This document shows, piece by piece, positions 38,012 through 47,455 of a stretch of 64,000 nucleotides of DNA; within the stretch, counting starts at the first letter, position 1; every line of letters starts with the position of its first letter. A program made the position numbers and the translations under genes. The stretch is from an uncultured Solimonas sp. (GTDB lineage Bacteria > Pseudomonadota > Gammaproteobacteria > Nevskiales > Nevskiaceae). The stretch spans positions 1-64,000 of the forward strand of contig CAMLDZ010000002.1 of the NCBI GenBank assembly GCA_946478985.1, read 5' to 3'. Under the pieces are notes generated by a model. That model was given only the letters and a program-made list of their open reading frames with translations. It did not search any database and had not been told where the DNA came from.

Positions 38012-38287
38012 ATGGCCACTCTCACTGCAGGAACCTACCGACGTCAGGACGGCAGCAATCCCGACACGCTGCGCGACGAGATCGATCGACGCGCGCCGCC
38101 GCGCGACAGCGGCCCCACCACCGCAGACCCCGCCGGGCTCGAAGCGCCGCACGCCGCGACGCAGGCCGCTGCAGCGACGATGCGGCTACCGGCGTCGCCG
38201 CGCCCCTCGCTGCGTCTCTGGCTCGTGCCGCTGGCGCTGCTGCTCGCCTTGCTCGTCATGCTGTTCTGGATCGCGCCACCGCCATAG
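38012..38287 (+). CDS. Small single-pass membrane protein
   Basis: The 91-residue product, starting at 38012 with GGAG 6 bases upstream, has a polar N-terminal two-thirds (TLTAGTYRRQDGSNPDTLRD). One C-terminal membrane helix (LWLVPLALLLALLVMLFWI) ends APPP. This is a tail-anchored layout with the N-terminus probably cytoplasmic. No family is recognised. It is divergent from the helical protein at 37511-37903. Confidence 0.55.
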   Translation: MATLTAGTYRRQDGSNPDTLRDEIDRRAPPRDSGPTTADPAGLEAPHAATQAAAATMRLPASPRPSLRLWLVPLALLLALLVMLFWIAPPP

Positions 38288-38466
38288 CGTTAACAGGCCC
38301 TGGCGACGCAGGCTGACGATGTTCATCCCACGCAGCGCTCCCCAGGCGCGCCCGGAAAGCGTATCGTCTGCGCGGTCCGCGGCCGGCCGGCGTCATCAGG
38401 CGCCTGCACCTGACGTCCGCGTCACTCGACGACGAAGCACCTGCAGAGTGCTCGATGGAGGAGAGG

Positions 38467-38934
38467 ATGAAGAAAGACCTGGTGGTGTTCTATTCGCGCT
38501 CCGGAGCGACGCGACAGCTGGCGGAAACGCTGGCGGCCGCGCTCGACGCCGATCTCGACGAAATCCGCGAAGGCCGCAGCCGCAAGGGCTGGCAAGGCTT
38601 TCTGCGCAGCACCTGGGATGGCTTCAGCGAACGCGAGACGCCGATCGTCGCCACGCGCCGTTCGCCGCGCAAATATCAGCGCGTCATCGTCGGCAGTCCG
38701 GTGTGGGCCACGCATGTCGCCAGTCCGGTGCGCAGCTATCTGTCGGAGCACGGCAGCGGCCTGCAGAAGACGGCGTTCTTCTGCACCTACGGCCTCAGCT
38801 GCGGCCAGGCGTTCGAGGAAATGACGGCGCTGACGCGGCGCGAGCCGGTGGCGACGCTGGCGCTGAACGCGCACGGTGGTATCGACCTGCACAGCCCCAA
38901 GCTCACCGACTTCGTCGCGCAGCTGCAGCGCTGA
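38467..38934 (+). CDS. Flavodoxin-family protein
   Basis: The 155-residue protein begins MKKDLVVFYSRSGATRQLAETLA, with an FMN phosphate-binding loop (YSRSGATR). VIVGSPVWATHVASPVRSYL and FFCTYGLSCGQAFEEM fit flavodoxin-like quinone/flavin reductases. GGAGGAGAGG directly precedes the ATG at 38467; an ATG at 38455 is less likely. It is probably a redox carrier or quinone reductase of unknown partner, consistent with nearby stress genes. Confidence 0.85.
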   Translation: MKKDLVVFYSRSGATRQLAETLAAALDADLDEIREGRSRKGWQGFLRSTWDGFSERETPIVATRRSPRKYQRVIVGSPVWATHVASPVRSYLSEHGSGLQKTAFFCTYGLSCGQAFEEMTALTRREPVATLALNAHGGIDLHSPKLTDFVAQLQR

Positions 38935-39067
38935 AGCGGTCTGCGGGTTCCGGGAGCGAGGTGACGATCGCGCCGGGCCGCGCGGGCGCTGCTGGTGGCT
39001 GCACTCCGACTTGGCTCACCATGGCGACGAACTGCGGGTCCGTCGCCTACATCCGTCACAAGAACCC

Positions 39068-39766
39068 ATGAAGTCCGATTCGCATCGCGAGAAACATCGT
39101 CGCCATCACGCGGGCTGGCTGCGTGCCGCCGTGCTCGGTGCCAATGACGGCATCGTCTCGACGGCCAGCCTGATCGTCGGCGTCGCCGCCGCCGATGCCT
39201 CGACCGGCGCCGTGCTGGTCGCCGGCATTGCCGCGCTGGTGGCCGGCGCCATGTCGATGGCGGCCGGCGAGTACGTGTCGGTCAGCTCGCAGGCCGACGG
39301 CGAACGCGCCGATCTGGAACTCGAGCGTCGCGAGCTGGACAGCGATCCGGCGTACGAACTCGACGAGCTGACCAGCATCTACGTCGGCCGCGGCGTGGAG
39401 CCGGCGCTGGCGCGCGAGGTGGCGCAGCAGATGATGGCCAGGGACGCGCTGGGCACCCATGGCCGCGATGAACTCGGCATCACCGACGAAACGGCGGCGC
39501 GACCCTTGCAGGCGGCCGGTGCCTCGGCATTGAGCTTTGCCGCCGGTGCGAGCTTGCCGCTCGCCGTCGTCGCCGCCAGCCCGGCTTCGGCGCTGAGCAC
39601 GATCGTCGTCGCCAGCTCGCTGCTGAGCCTGGCCTTGCTCGGCGCGCTGGCGGCGCGCGTGGGCGGTGCGCCGGTCGGGCCGGCGGCGCTGCGCGTCACC
39701 GTCTGGGGCGCGGCGGCGATGGCGCTGACCGGCCTGATCGGCTCCCTGAGCGGTGGCCTGCTGTAG
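39068..39766 (+). CDS. VIT1/CCC1-family metal transporter
   Basis: The 232-residue protein belongs to the VIT family of Fe/Mn transporters: WLRAAVLGANDGIVSTASLIVGVAAA, GAMSMAAGEYVSVSSQAD near residue 65, and a charged cytoplasmic metal-binding region (ERADLELERRELDSDP). C-terminal helices SALSFAAGASLPLAVV and ALTGLIGSLSGGLL follow. Such proteins export iron or manganese. The stop lies just before the first UAS repeats of the efflux operon. Confidence 0.93.
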   Translation: MKSDSHREKHRRHHAGWLRAAVLGANDGIVSTASLIVGVAAADASTGAVLVAGIAALVAGAMSMAAGEYVSVSSQADGERADLELERRELDSDPAYELDELTSIYVGRGVEPALAREVAQQMMARDALGTHGRDELGITDETAARPLQAAGASALSFAAGASLPLAVVAASPASALSTIVVASSLLSLALLGALAARVGGAPVGPAALRVTVWGAAAMALTGLIGSLSGGLL

Positions 39767-39767
39767 C

Positions 39768-39800
39768 TGTCCGGACTGTCCGCGCAGCTGTTCGCGGACA
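39768..39800. promoter_or_regulatory. Upstream activator sites for the first sigma-54 promoter
   Basis: TGTCCGGACT (39768-39777) is followed by the perfect inverted repeat TGTCCGCG-N8-CGCGGACA (39777-39800). The same TGTCCG/CGGACA word is reiterated before the second sigma-54 promoter, and both lie 65-115 bp upstream of their -24 box. These are the positions expected for sites of the NtrC-family regulator encoded at 46103-47443. Confidence 0.65.
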
Positions 39801-39866
39801 CCGTGGCGAGCCTTTCCCGAAGATGTAAATCAAATAAAATCATGATGATGGGATCGTAAAAGCGCC

Positions 39867-39882
39867 TGGCACGGGCGCTGCG
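39867..39882 (+). promoter_or_regulatory. Sigma-54 promoter of the tolC-like gene
   Basis: TGGCACGggcgCTGCG matches the -24/-12 consensus TGGCACG-N4-TTGCW except at two of the less conserved positions; the invariant GG and GC are spaced correctly. The start codon used here is 33 bases downstream. An A/T-rich stretch at 39824-39840 between this and the UAS could help bending. Confidence 0.82.
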
Positions 39883-39914
39883 TTGATGCCCTGCAAACCA
39901 GCAGGGGAATGACG

Positions 39915-41297
39915 ATGCGGACGCCGTTTGCAGTGTGCTTGTGCCTGGCAATGGGTCTGATGGCCGGCGGTGGCGCGCAGGCGCACGGCCTGCTCGAGTC
40001 CTACCGCGCCGCGCAGCAGCGCGATCCCCAGTTCGCCGCCGCGCAGGCCGCGCGCGATGCGGCGGTCGAGGCGCAGCCGCAGGCCTGGGCGGCGCTGCTG
40101 CCGCAGGTGCAGGCCAGCGCCGCGCTCAGCCGCGAGCGCTATCGCTTCGAGGACGCGGCACCGATCAATGGCGATCCGACCCAGCCGCAGCCGGATGCCG
40201 CCGACGCGCGCCTGTCGGCGACGCGGCGCCGCTACGGACTCGATCTGACGCAGACCCTGTGGAGTCTCGAAGCCTTCCAGCGCCTGCGTGCCGCCAGCGC
40301 CGAGGCCGCGCGTGCCGAGGCCGAATACCGCGATGCCGAGCAGGCGCTGATGCTGCGCGTTGCCGAAAGCTATTTCGGCGTGCTGGCGGCGGCCGACACG
40401 CTAGCCGCCGGCCGCGGCGAGCGCACGGCCTATGGCGCGCTGGTCGAGCAGGCGCAGAAGCGCCTGCAGACCGGTCTGGGCGCCCGCATCGGCGTCGAGG
40501 AGGCGCAGGCCTTCCACTCGCTGACCGAGCAGAGCGTGATCGACGCCGAGCTGGCGCTGCTGGATGCGCAGCGCGGCCTGCAGCAGCTGACCGGCAGCCT
40601 GCCGGCGCTGACGCCGCTGCGCGCCGAGATCCCGCTGCTGGCGCCGCAGCCGGCCCGCGCCGAGGACTGGCTGCGCGCCGCGCACGACGGCAACTACGCG
40701 CTGCAGGCCGCCGCGCTGCGGTCGCAGGCGGCCGAGCGCTCGGTGGCGGCGGTGCGCGGCCGCTACCTGCCGACCGTATCACTGCAAGGCTCGCTCGGCA
40801 GGACCGAACTGATTCCGGAGCTGGGCGGTGACCAGCGGCTCGACAGCATCGGCGTGGTGGCCTCGTGGCCGCTGTTCCAGGGCGGTCAGCTGCGTTCGCA
40901 AAGGCGCGAGGCGACGGCGCTGTTGAACCAGGCGCAGGCCGAGGCCGAAGGCCGCAGCCGGCAGGTCGAGCGCGACACGCTGGCGGCGTTCCGCGGCGTG
41001 GTCGCCGGCATCCGCGGCGTGCAGGCGGCGCAGCGCGCGGTCGCCGCCAACCGCACCGCGGTCGAGGCCAGCCAGAACGGCGTCGAGGCCGGCACGCGCA
41101 CCGAGTTCGATCTGCTCAATGCGCAGAACAACTACTACGCGGCGCTGCGCGCCTACTACCGCTCGCGCTACGACTACCTCAACAACACGCTGCGGCTCAA
41201 GGCGCAGGCCGGCCGCCTGAGCCTGGCCGATCTGCAGGCGGTGGATGCGCTGCTCGGCGACGACGCCGTGGCGCTGCCGCCGGAGCCGGACAGCTGA
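39915..41297 (+). CDS. TolC-family outer-membrane efflux channel
   Basis: The 460-residue protein has a signal peptide (MRTPFAVCLCLAMGLMAGGGAQA) followed by the TolC duplication. ESYRAAQQRDPQFAAAQAARDAA begins the first repeat, and long Ala/Gln-rich helices alternate with beta segments. The second repeat includes AALRSQAAERSVAAVRGRYLPTVSLQGSLG. ATG 39915 has AGGGG 7 bases upstream; the ATG at 39909 is too close. It forms the outer-membrane exit of the tripartite pump encoded downstream. Confidence 0.93.
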   Translation: MRTPFAVCLCLAMGLMAGGGAQAHGLLESYRAAQQRDPQFAAAQAARDAAVEAQPQAWAALLPQVQASAALSRERYRFEDAAPINGDPTQPQPDAADARLSATRRRYGLDLTQTLWSLEAFQRLRAASAEAARAEAEYRDAEQALMLRVAESYFGVLAAADTLAAGRGERTAYGALVEQAQKRLQTGLGARIGVEEAQAFHSLTEQSVIDAELALLDAQRGLQQLTGSLPALTPLRAEIPLLAPQPARAEDWLRAAHDGNYALQAAALRSQAAERSVAAVRGRYLPTVSLQGSLGRTELIPELGGDQRLDSIGVVASWPLFQGGQLRSQRREATALLNQAQAEAEGRSRQVERDTLAAFRGVVAGIRGVQAAQRAVAANRTAVEASQNGVEAGTRTEFDLLNAQNNYYAALRAYYRSRYDYLNNTLRLKAQAGRLSLADLQAVDALLGDDAVALPPEPDS

Positions 41298-41343
41298 GCT
41301 GTCCGCAGTGTCCGCGACTGTCCGCCGGCACTGTCCGCGGACG
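41287..41343. promoter_or_regulatory. Cluster of upstream activator repeats for the second sigma-54 promoter
   Basis: The word TGTCCG occurs at 41300, 41309, 41319 and 41332. The first belongs to a perfect palindrome, CGGACAGCT-G-AGCTGTCCG (41287-41305), which includes the tolC-like stop codon. The last belongs to TGTCCGCGGAC. The repeats match those before the first sigma-54 promoter and are the likely binding sites of the operon's NtrC-type regulator. Confidence 0.65.
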
Positions 41344-41381
41344 CCGCCGGTGCCGCGATCGAATCAAGACATCTTTCAAAA

Positions 41382-41394
41382 AATCAACACGTTG
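41382..41394. promoter_or_regulatory. IHF site between the UAS and the second sigma-54 promoter
   Basis: AATCAACACGTTG matches the IHF consensus WATCAA-N4-TTR at every defined position. It lies between the activator repeats (41287-41343) and the -24/-12 element (41411-41426), where IHF bends DNA to bring an NtrC-type activator to sigma-54 polymerase. It overlaps a small palindrome ATCAAC-ac-GTTGAT. Confidence 0.6.
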
Positions 41395-41410
41395 ATCGTT
41401 ACGCAAGCGC

Positions 41411-41426
41411 TGGTACGGGGCTTGCG
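41411..41426 (+). promoter_or_regulatory. Sigma-54 promoter of the efflux adaptor-ABC genes
   Basis: TGGTACGgggcTTGCG matches the -24/-12 consensus at nearly all positions with correct spacing (only the consensus C of TGGCACG and the final W differ). It lies 28 bp upstream of the adaptor ATG and allows the pump genes to be transcribed separately from the channel. Confidence 0.88.
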
Positions 41427-41453
41427 CCCCAGCCAGACCAAGGGAAGCAGGCA

Positions 41454-42734
41454 ATGAACACCATGATCCGCGACACCAGTGCCCAGGACCGTCCGCTCGA
41501 CACGGGCCGCCGCATCACGCGTTTGCGCAAGCCGCTGCTGATCGGCGGCGGCATCGCGCTCGCACTGGTCGGCCTGCTGGCGCTGCTGACCGGCTCGCTG
41601 TCGGCGTCCAGTTCGGTGAGCCGCGAGCGCCTGGCGCTGGCCACCGTCGCCCGCGGCGCGTTCACGCGCGACATCGCCGCCGAGGGCCGCGTTATCGCCG
41701 CCGTCAGCCCGACGCTGTACGCCGCCGCCGCCGGCAGCGTCCACTACCTCGCCGCCGCCGGCCAGACCGTGCAGCAGGGCGAGGTGCTGGGCCGCGTCGA
41801 CAGTCCGGAGCTGAGCAGCAGACTGGCGCAGGAACAGGCGGCGCTGCAGGGCATGCAGATCGATTACGCCCGCGCCCAGCTCGATGCGCGCCAGCAGGCG
41901 CTGGTGGCCGAGCAGACGCTGGAGCAGGCGCGCATTGATCGCGCCACCGCCGCCACCGAGCACGAGCGCACGCAGAAGGCTTTCGGGCTGGGCGTCACGC
42001 CGGAGATCGAAGTGCTGCGCACGCAGGCGGCGCTGGCCAAGGCCGAGATCGCCTTCAAGCGCGCCGAGACCGATCACGCGCTGCAGCAGGACGGCCGCCG
42101 CTTCGACGTCGAGGCCAAGCGGCTGATGCGCGACCGCCAGCAGCTGCAGGTCGACGAGCTGCAGCGTCAGGTCGACGCGTTGACCCTGCGCGCGCCGGTC
42201 GCCGGCCAGATCGGCCAGCTGATGGTGAGCGAGCGCGCCACGGTGGCCAAGGACGCAGCGCTGCTGTCGGTGGTCGATCTGTCGGCCTTCGAGGTCGAGC
42301 TGAAAGTGGCGGAAAGCTTCGCGCGCGATCTGGCGGTGGGCATGCCGGCCACCGTCAGCGGCAATGGCAAGCAGTGGCCGGGCACGCTCTCGGCGGTGTC
42401 GCCGGAGGTGGTGGCCGGCGAGGTCACCGCGCGCGTGCGCTTCGATGGCGAGGTGCCGCAGGGCCTGCGCCAGAGCCAGCGCCTGTCGGTGCGCGTCGTC
42501 CTCGATCAGCGCGCCGACGTGCTGACGGTGGTGCGCGGCCCCTTCGTCGAGATCGGCGGTGGCCGCAGCGCCTACGTGGTGCACGGCGACGTCGCCGAGA
42601 AGCGCGCGATCCGCACCGGCGCCTCCAGCCTCGACAAGGTGGAGATCGTCGAGGGCCTGCAGCCCGGCGAGCAGATCGTGATCTCCGGCAGCGAACACTT
42701 CCAAAACGCCGAGCGCGTGACGCTCAGCCGCTAA
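41454..42734 (+). CDS. HlyD/MacA-family periplasmic adaptor
   Basis: The 426-residue membrane-fusion protein has an N-terminal cytoplasmic segment, one membrane helix (PLLIGGGIALALVGLLALLTGSL) and a lipoyl half-motif around AGSVHYLAAAGQTVQQGEVLGRVDSPEL. A long coiled-coil hairpin (residues about 125-225) is followed by the second lipoyl half (LRAPVAGQIGQL) and beta-barrel strands (DLSAFEVELKV). It would join the inner-membrane ABC transporter to the TolC-like channel. Its own sigma-54 promoter precedes it, and the ATPase gene follows after 29 bp. Confidence 0.94.
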   Translation: MNTMIRDTSAQDRPLDTGRRITRLRKPLLIGGGIALALVGLLALLTGSLSASSSVSRERLALATVARGAFTRDIAAEGRVIAAVSPTLYAAAAGSVHYLAAAGQTVQQGEVLGRVDSPELSSRLAQEQAALQGMQIDYARAQLDARQQALVAEQTLEQARIDRATAATEHERTQKAFGLGVTPEIEVLRTQAALAKAEIAFKRAETDHALQQDGRRFDVEAKRLMRDRQQLQVDELQRQVDALTLRAPVAGQIGQLMVSERATVAKDAALLSVVDLSAFEVELKVAESFARDLAVGMPATVSGNGKQWPGTLSAVSPEVVAGEVTARVRFDGEVPQGLRQSQRLSVRVVLDQRADVLTVVRGPFVEIGGGRSAYVVHGDVAEKRAIRTGASSLDKVEIVEGLQPGEQIVISGSEHFQNAERVTLSR

Positions 42735-42763
42735 TCTGAATACGCAGAACCGAGGACATACCG

Positions 42764-43480
<717 letters not shown>

Positions 43481-43481
43481 G

Positions 43482-44789
43482 ATGAGCGCGCCCCTGTTCA
43501 ACTACTACGGCTGGCTGGCGCTGCGCAGCTTCCGCCGCAACCCGGCGCTGACCGCGCTGATGGTGATCGCGATCGGCCTCGGCATCGGCGCCAGCATCAC
43601 CACGCTGACGGTGCTGCGCGTGCTGTCCGGCGATCCGCTGCCGCACAAGAGCGCGCGGCTGTTCCAGCCGCAGATCGATCCGCAGAGCATGGATGACTAC
43701 CACCCGGGCATCGAGCCGGAAGATCAGGTGACGTATCCGGACGGCGTCAATCTGCTCAGGGCGCGGCGCGCCGACCGCCAGGCGCTGATGGGCGGCGGCA
43801 GCGTGGTGGTGCAGCCGGACGATGCGGCGATCGAGCCCTACCTGGCCGATGCGCGCTATACGACGGCCGACTTCTTCGCGATGTTCGACGTGCCGTTCCG
43901 CTACGGCGCACCGTGGAGCGCAGCCGATGACGACGCGCACGCGCGTCACGTGGTGATCTCCCGCGAGCTCAACGACAAGGTCTTCAACGGTGGCGACAGC
44001 GTGGGCAAGAAGCTGCGCCTGCGCGGCACCGATTTCCGCGTGATCGGCGTGCTCGACACCTGGCGGCCGACGCCGCATTTCTACGATCTGCACGTCAGCA
44101 CCTACGCCGACAGCGAGGAAGTGTTCATGCCGCTGGAGACGGCAATTGAACTGAAGCTGCCGCGCAACGGCTCGATGAGCTGCTGGGACGAGGCGCCGGT
44201 GCCGGAGCGCTCGCCCAACTGCGTGTGGCTGCAGTTCTGGGTGCAGATCGACGAGCCCGCAAAGCGCGCCGAGTACGAAGCCTTCCTGCGCAACTACTCC
44301 GACGAGCAGCGCGCGCAGGGCCGCTTTCCGCGGCCGACCAATGTGCGTCTGCGCAATGTCATGGAATGGCTGGATTCGCAGAAGGTGGTGCCGTCCGACG
44401 TGCGCCTGCAGGCCTGGCTGGCGCTCGGCTTCCTCGTCGTCTGCCTGGTCAACACCGTCGGCCTGATGCTGGCCAAGTTCCTGCGCCGCGCCGGCGAGAT
44501 CGGCGTGCGCCGCGCGATCGGCGCCTCGCGCCGCGAGATCTTCCTGCAGTTCCTCGTCGAGGCCGGCGCGGTCGGCGTGGCCGGCGCCTTGCTCGGCATC
44601 GCGCTGACCCTGCTCGGGCTGTGGGGCGTGCGCCAGCAGCCCGGCGACTACGCCAGCCTCGCGCATCTGGACCTGGCGATGCTGGCGCTGACGCTGCTGC
44701 TGGCGCTGGCGGCCAGCCTGATCTCCGGCCTGCTGCCGGCCTGGCGCGCCTGCCAGGTGGCGCCGGCGCTGCAACTCAAGAGCGATTGA
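43482..44789 (+). CDS. MacB/FtsX-type ABC permease, first subunit
   Basis: The 435-residue protein has an N-terminal helix (NPALTALMVIAIGLGIGASITTLTVL) and a large MacB-like periplasmic domain (residues about 45-310). Three C-terminal helices follow, with conserved GEIGVRRAIGASRREIFLQFLVEA. This is the MacB/FtsX topology without a fused ATPase. It works with the ATPase at 42764 and the second permease that follows, in a probable heterodimer. Substrate unknown. Confidence 0.93.
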   Translation: MSAPLFNYYGWLALRSFRRNPALTALMVIAIGLGIGASITTLTVLRVLSGDPLPHKSARLFQPQIDPQSMDDYHPGIEPEDQVTYPDGVNLLRARRADRQALMGGGSVVVQPDDAAIEPYLADARYTTADFFAMFDVPFRYGAPWSAADDDAHARHVVISRELNDKVFNGGDSVGKKLRLRGTDFRVIGVLDTWRPTPHFYDLHVSTYADSEEVFMPLETAIELKLPRNGSMSCWDEAPVPERSPNCVWLQFWVQIDEPAKRAEYEAFLRNYSDEQRAQGRFPRPTNVRLRNVMEWLDSQKVVPSDVRLQAWLALGFLVVCLVNTVGLMLAKFLRRAGEIGVRRAIGASRREIFLQFLVEAGAVGVAGALLGIALTLLGLWGVRQQPGDYASLAHLDLAMLALTLLLALAASLISGLLPAWRACQVAPALQLKSD

Positions 44790-44800
44790 GGGACACGACC

Positions 44801-46018
44801 ATGGACATCCTTCCGATTCTCGCCGCGCTGAAGCGGCAAAAGACTGCGGCGGCGCTGATCGCCATCGAGATCGCGCTGTCCTGCGCGATCATCTGCAACG
44901 CGCTGTTCCTGATCATCAACCGGCTCGAACGCAGCCGGGTCGAAAGCGGCGTCGCCGAGAGCGAGTTGATCCGCATCCGCACCGCCGGCCTCGGCGGCGA
45001 CGAGAACCCGGGCGTGCGGGCGCGCGAGGACGCCGCGGCGCTGGCGGCGCTGCCCGGCGTCAGGAGCCTGACGTTTACCAACCAGCTGCCGTTCGGTAAG
45101 TCGTCGTGGAACACCGGCGCGCGCCTGAGCCGCGAGCAGCGTGCCGGCTTCGTCAGTGTCGGCACCTATTACGGCGACGAGCAGCTGCTGGAGACGCTGG
45201 GCGTCAGGCTGATCGCCGGCCGCGACTTCGAGGCCAACGAGTACGTCGATTTCGAGGAGGTCCTCGGTTCGGGTGCCGAGGAATCGACCGTGGCCATCAT
45301 CACCAAGGCCACTGCCGTGAAGCTGTTCGGCGATGCCGATCCGCTCGGCAAGGAGTTCTACCTGGGCGACACCGCCACGCGCGTGATCGGCGTGGTGGAG
45401 CAGCTGATGCGGCCGCGCTTCGACGGCGACCTGTCGGTGGCGCAGAGCAGCGTGATCCTGCCGGTGCGGCTGTCCGCGCAGTACGGCATGTTCGTGCTGC
45501 GCGCCGCGCCGCAGGACCGCGCCGCGGTGATCGAGGCGGCCAAGCGCAAGCTGCGCGAGATCTCGCCGAACCGCATCGTCCTCGACGCCGACACGCAGGA
45601 GAAGATCCGCGACGATTTCTTCAAGCAGGATCGCGTGATGGCGGGTCTGCTGATTGCCGTGGTGATCTCGCTGCTGGTCGTCACCGCACTGGGCATCGTC
45701 GGCCTGGCCAGCTTCTGGGTGCAGCGCCGGCGCCGGCAGATCGGCATCCGCCGTGCGCTGGGTGCCACGCGCGGGCAGATCCTGCGCTACTTCCAGACCG
45801 AGAATTTCCTGATCGTCACGGCCGGCATCGTCGCCGGCATGGCGGCGGCCTACGGCATCAGCGGCTGGCTGATGCAGCACTACGAGCTGCCGCGGCTGCC
45901 GTGGTTCTATCTGCCGGTCGGCGCGCTGGCGCTGTGGGCGCTCGGACAGCTGGCGGTGCTGGCGCCGGCGCTGCGTGCCGCCGCGGTGCCGCCGGCCACC
46001 GCGACGCGTTCGGTGTGA
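44801..46018 (+). CDS. MacB/FtsX-type ABC permease, second subunit
   Basis: The 405-residue protein repeats the architecture of the first permease: an N-terminal helix (TAAALIAIEIALSCAIICNALFLIIN), periplasmic MacB-like core, and three C-terminal helices with RQIGIRRALGATRGQILRYF. The ATG at 44801 lies 12 bp after the first permease stop. The frame is open far upstream but overlaps the first permease there, so the inner start is used. Two different permeases suggest an asymmetric pump. Confidence 0.93.
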   Translation: MDILPILAALKRQKTAAALIAIEIALSCAIICNALFLIINRLERSRVESGVAESELIRIRTAGLGGDENPGVRAREDAAALAALPGVRSLTFTNQLPFGKSSWNTGARLSREQRAGFVSVGTYYGDEQLLETLGVRLIAGRDFEANEYVDFEEVLGSGAEESTVAIITKATAVKLFGDADPLGKEFYLGDTATRVIGVVEQLMRPRFDGDLSVAQSSVILPVRLSAQYGMFVLRAAPQDRAAVIEAAKRKLREISPNRIVLDADTQEKIRDDFFKQDRVMAGLLIAVVISLLVVTALGIVGLASFWVQRRRRQIGIRRALGATRGQILRYFQTENFLIVTAGIVAGMAAAYGISGWLMQHYELPRLPWFYLPVGALALWALGQLAVLAPALRAAAVPPATATRSV

Positions 46019-46065
46019 GGGCGACCGTTATGATGATTTCTTTGGGCGTCTCATCTCTTTCAACC

Positions 46066-46084
46066 GCGCCTGTATCGCAGGCGC
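46066..46084 (+). terminator. Hairpin between the second permease and the response regulator
   Basis: GCGCCTG (46066-46072) pairs with CAGGCGC (46078-46084) around a 5-base loop. There is no following T-run, so it could attenuate read-through from the pump operon into the regulator gene or simply stabilise the pump mRNA end. Confidence 0.35.
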
Positions 46085-46102
46085 CTGTGCAAGTGTGCTG
46101 AC

Positions 46103-47443
<1,341 letters not shown>

Positions 47444-47455
47444 GGCCGGGGCCGT

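Noticed and set aside
47444..47455. Possible insertion junction with target-site duplication next to the phoD block
   Set aside because: No direct repeats matching the other junction (53670-53864) could be found by eye and no transposase or integrase gene is present.
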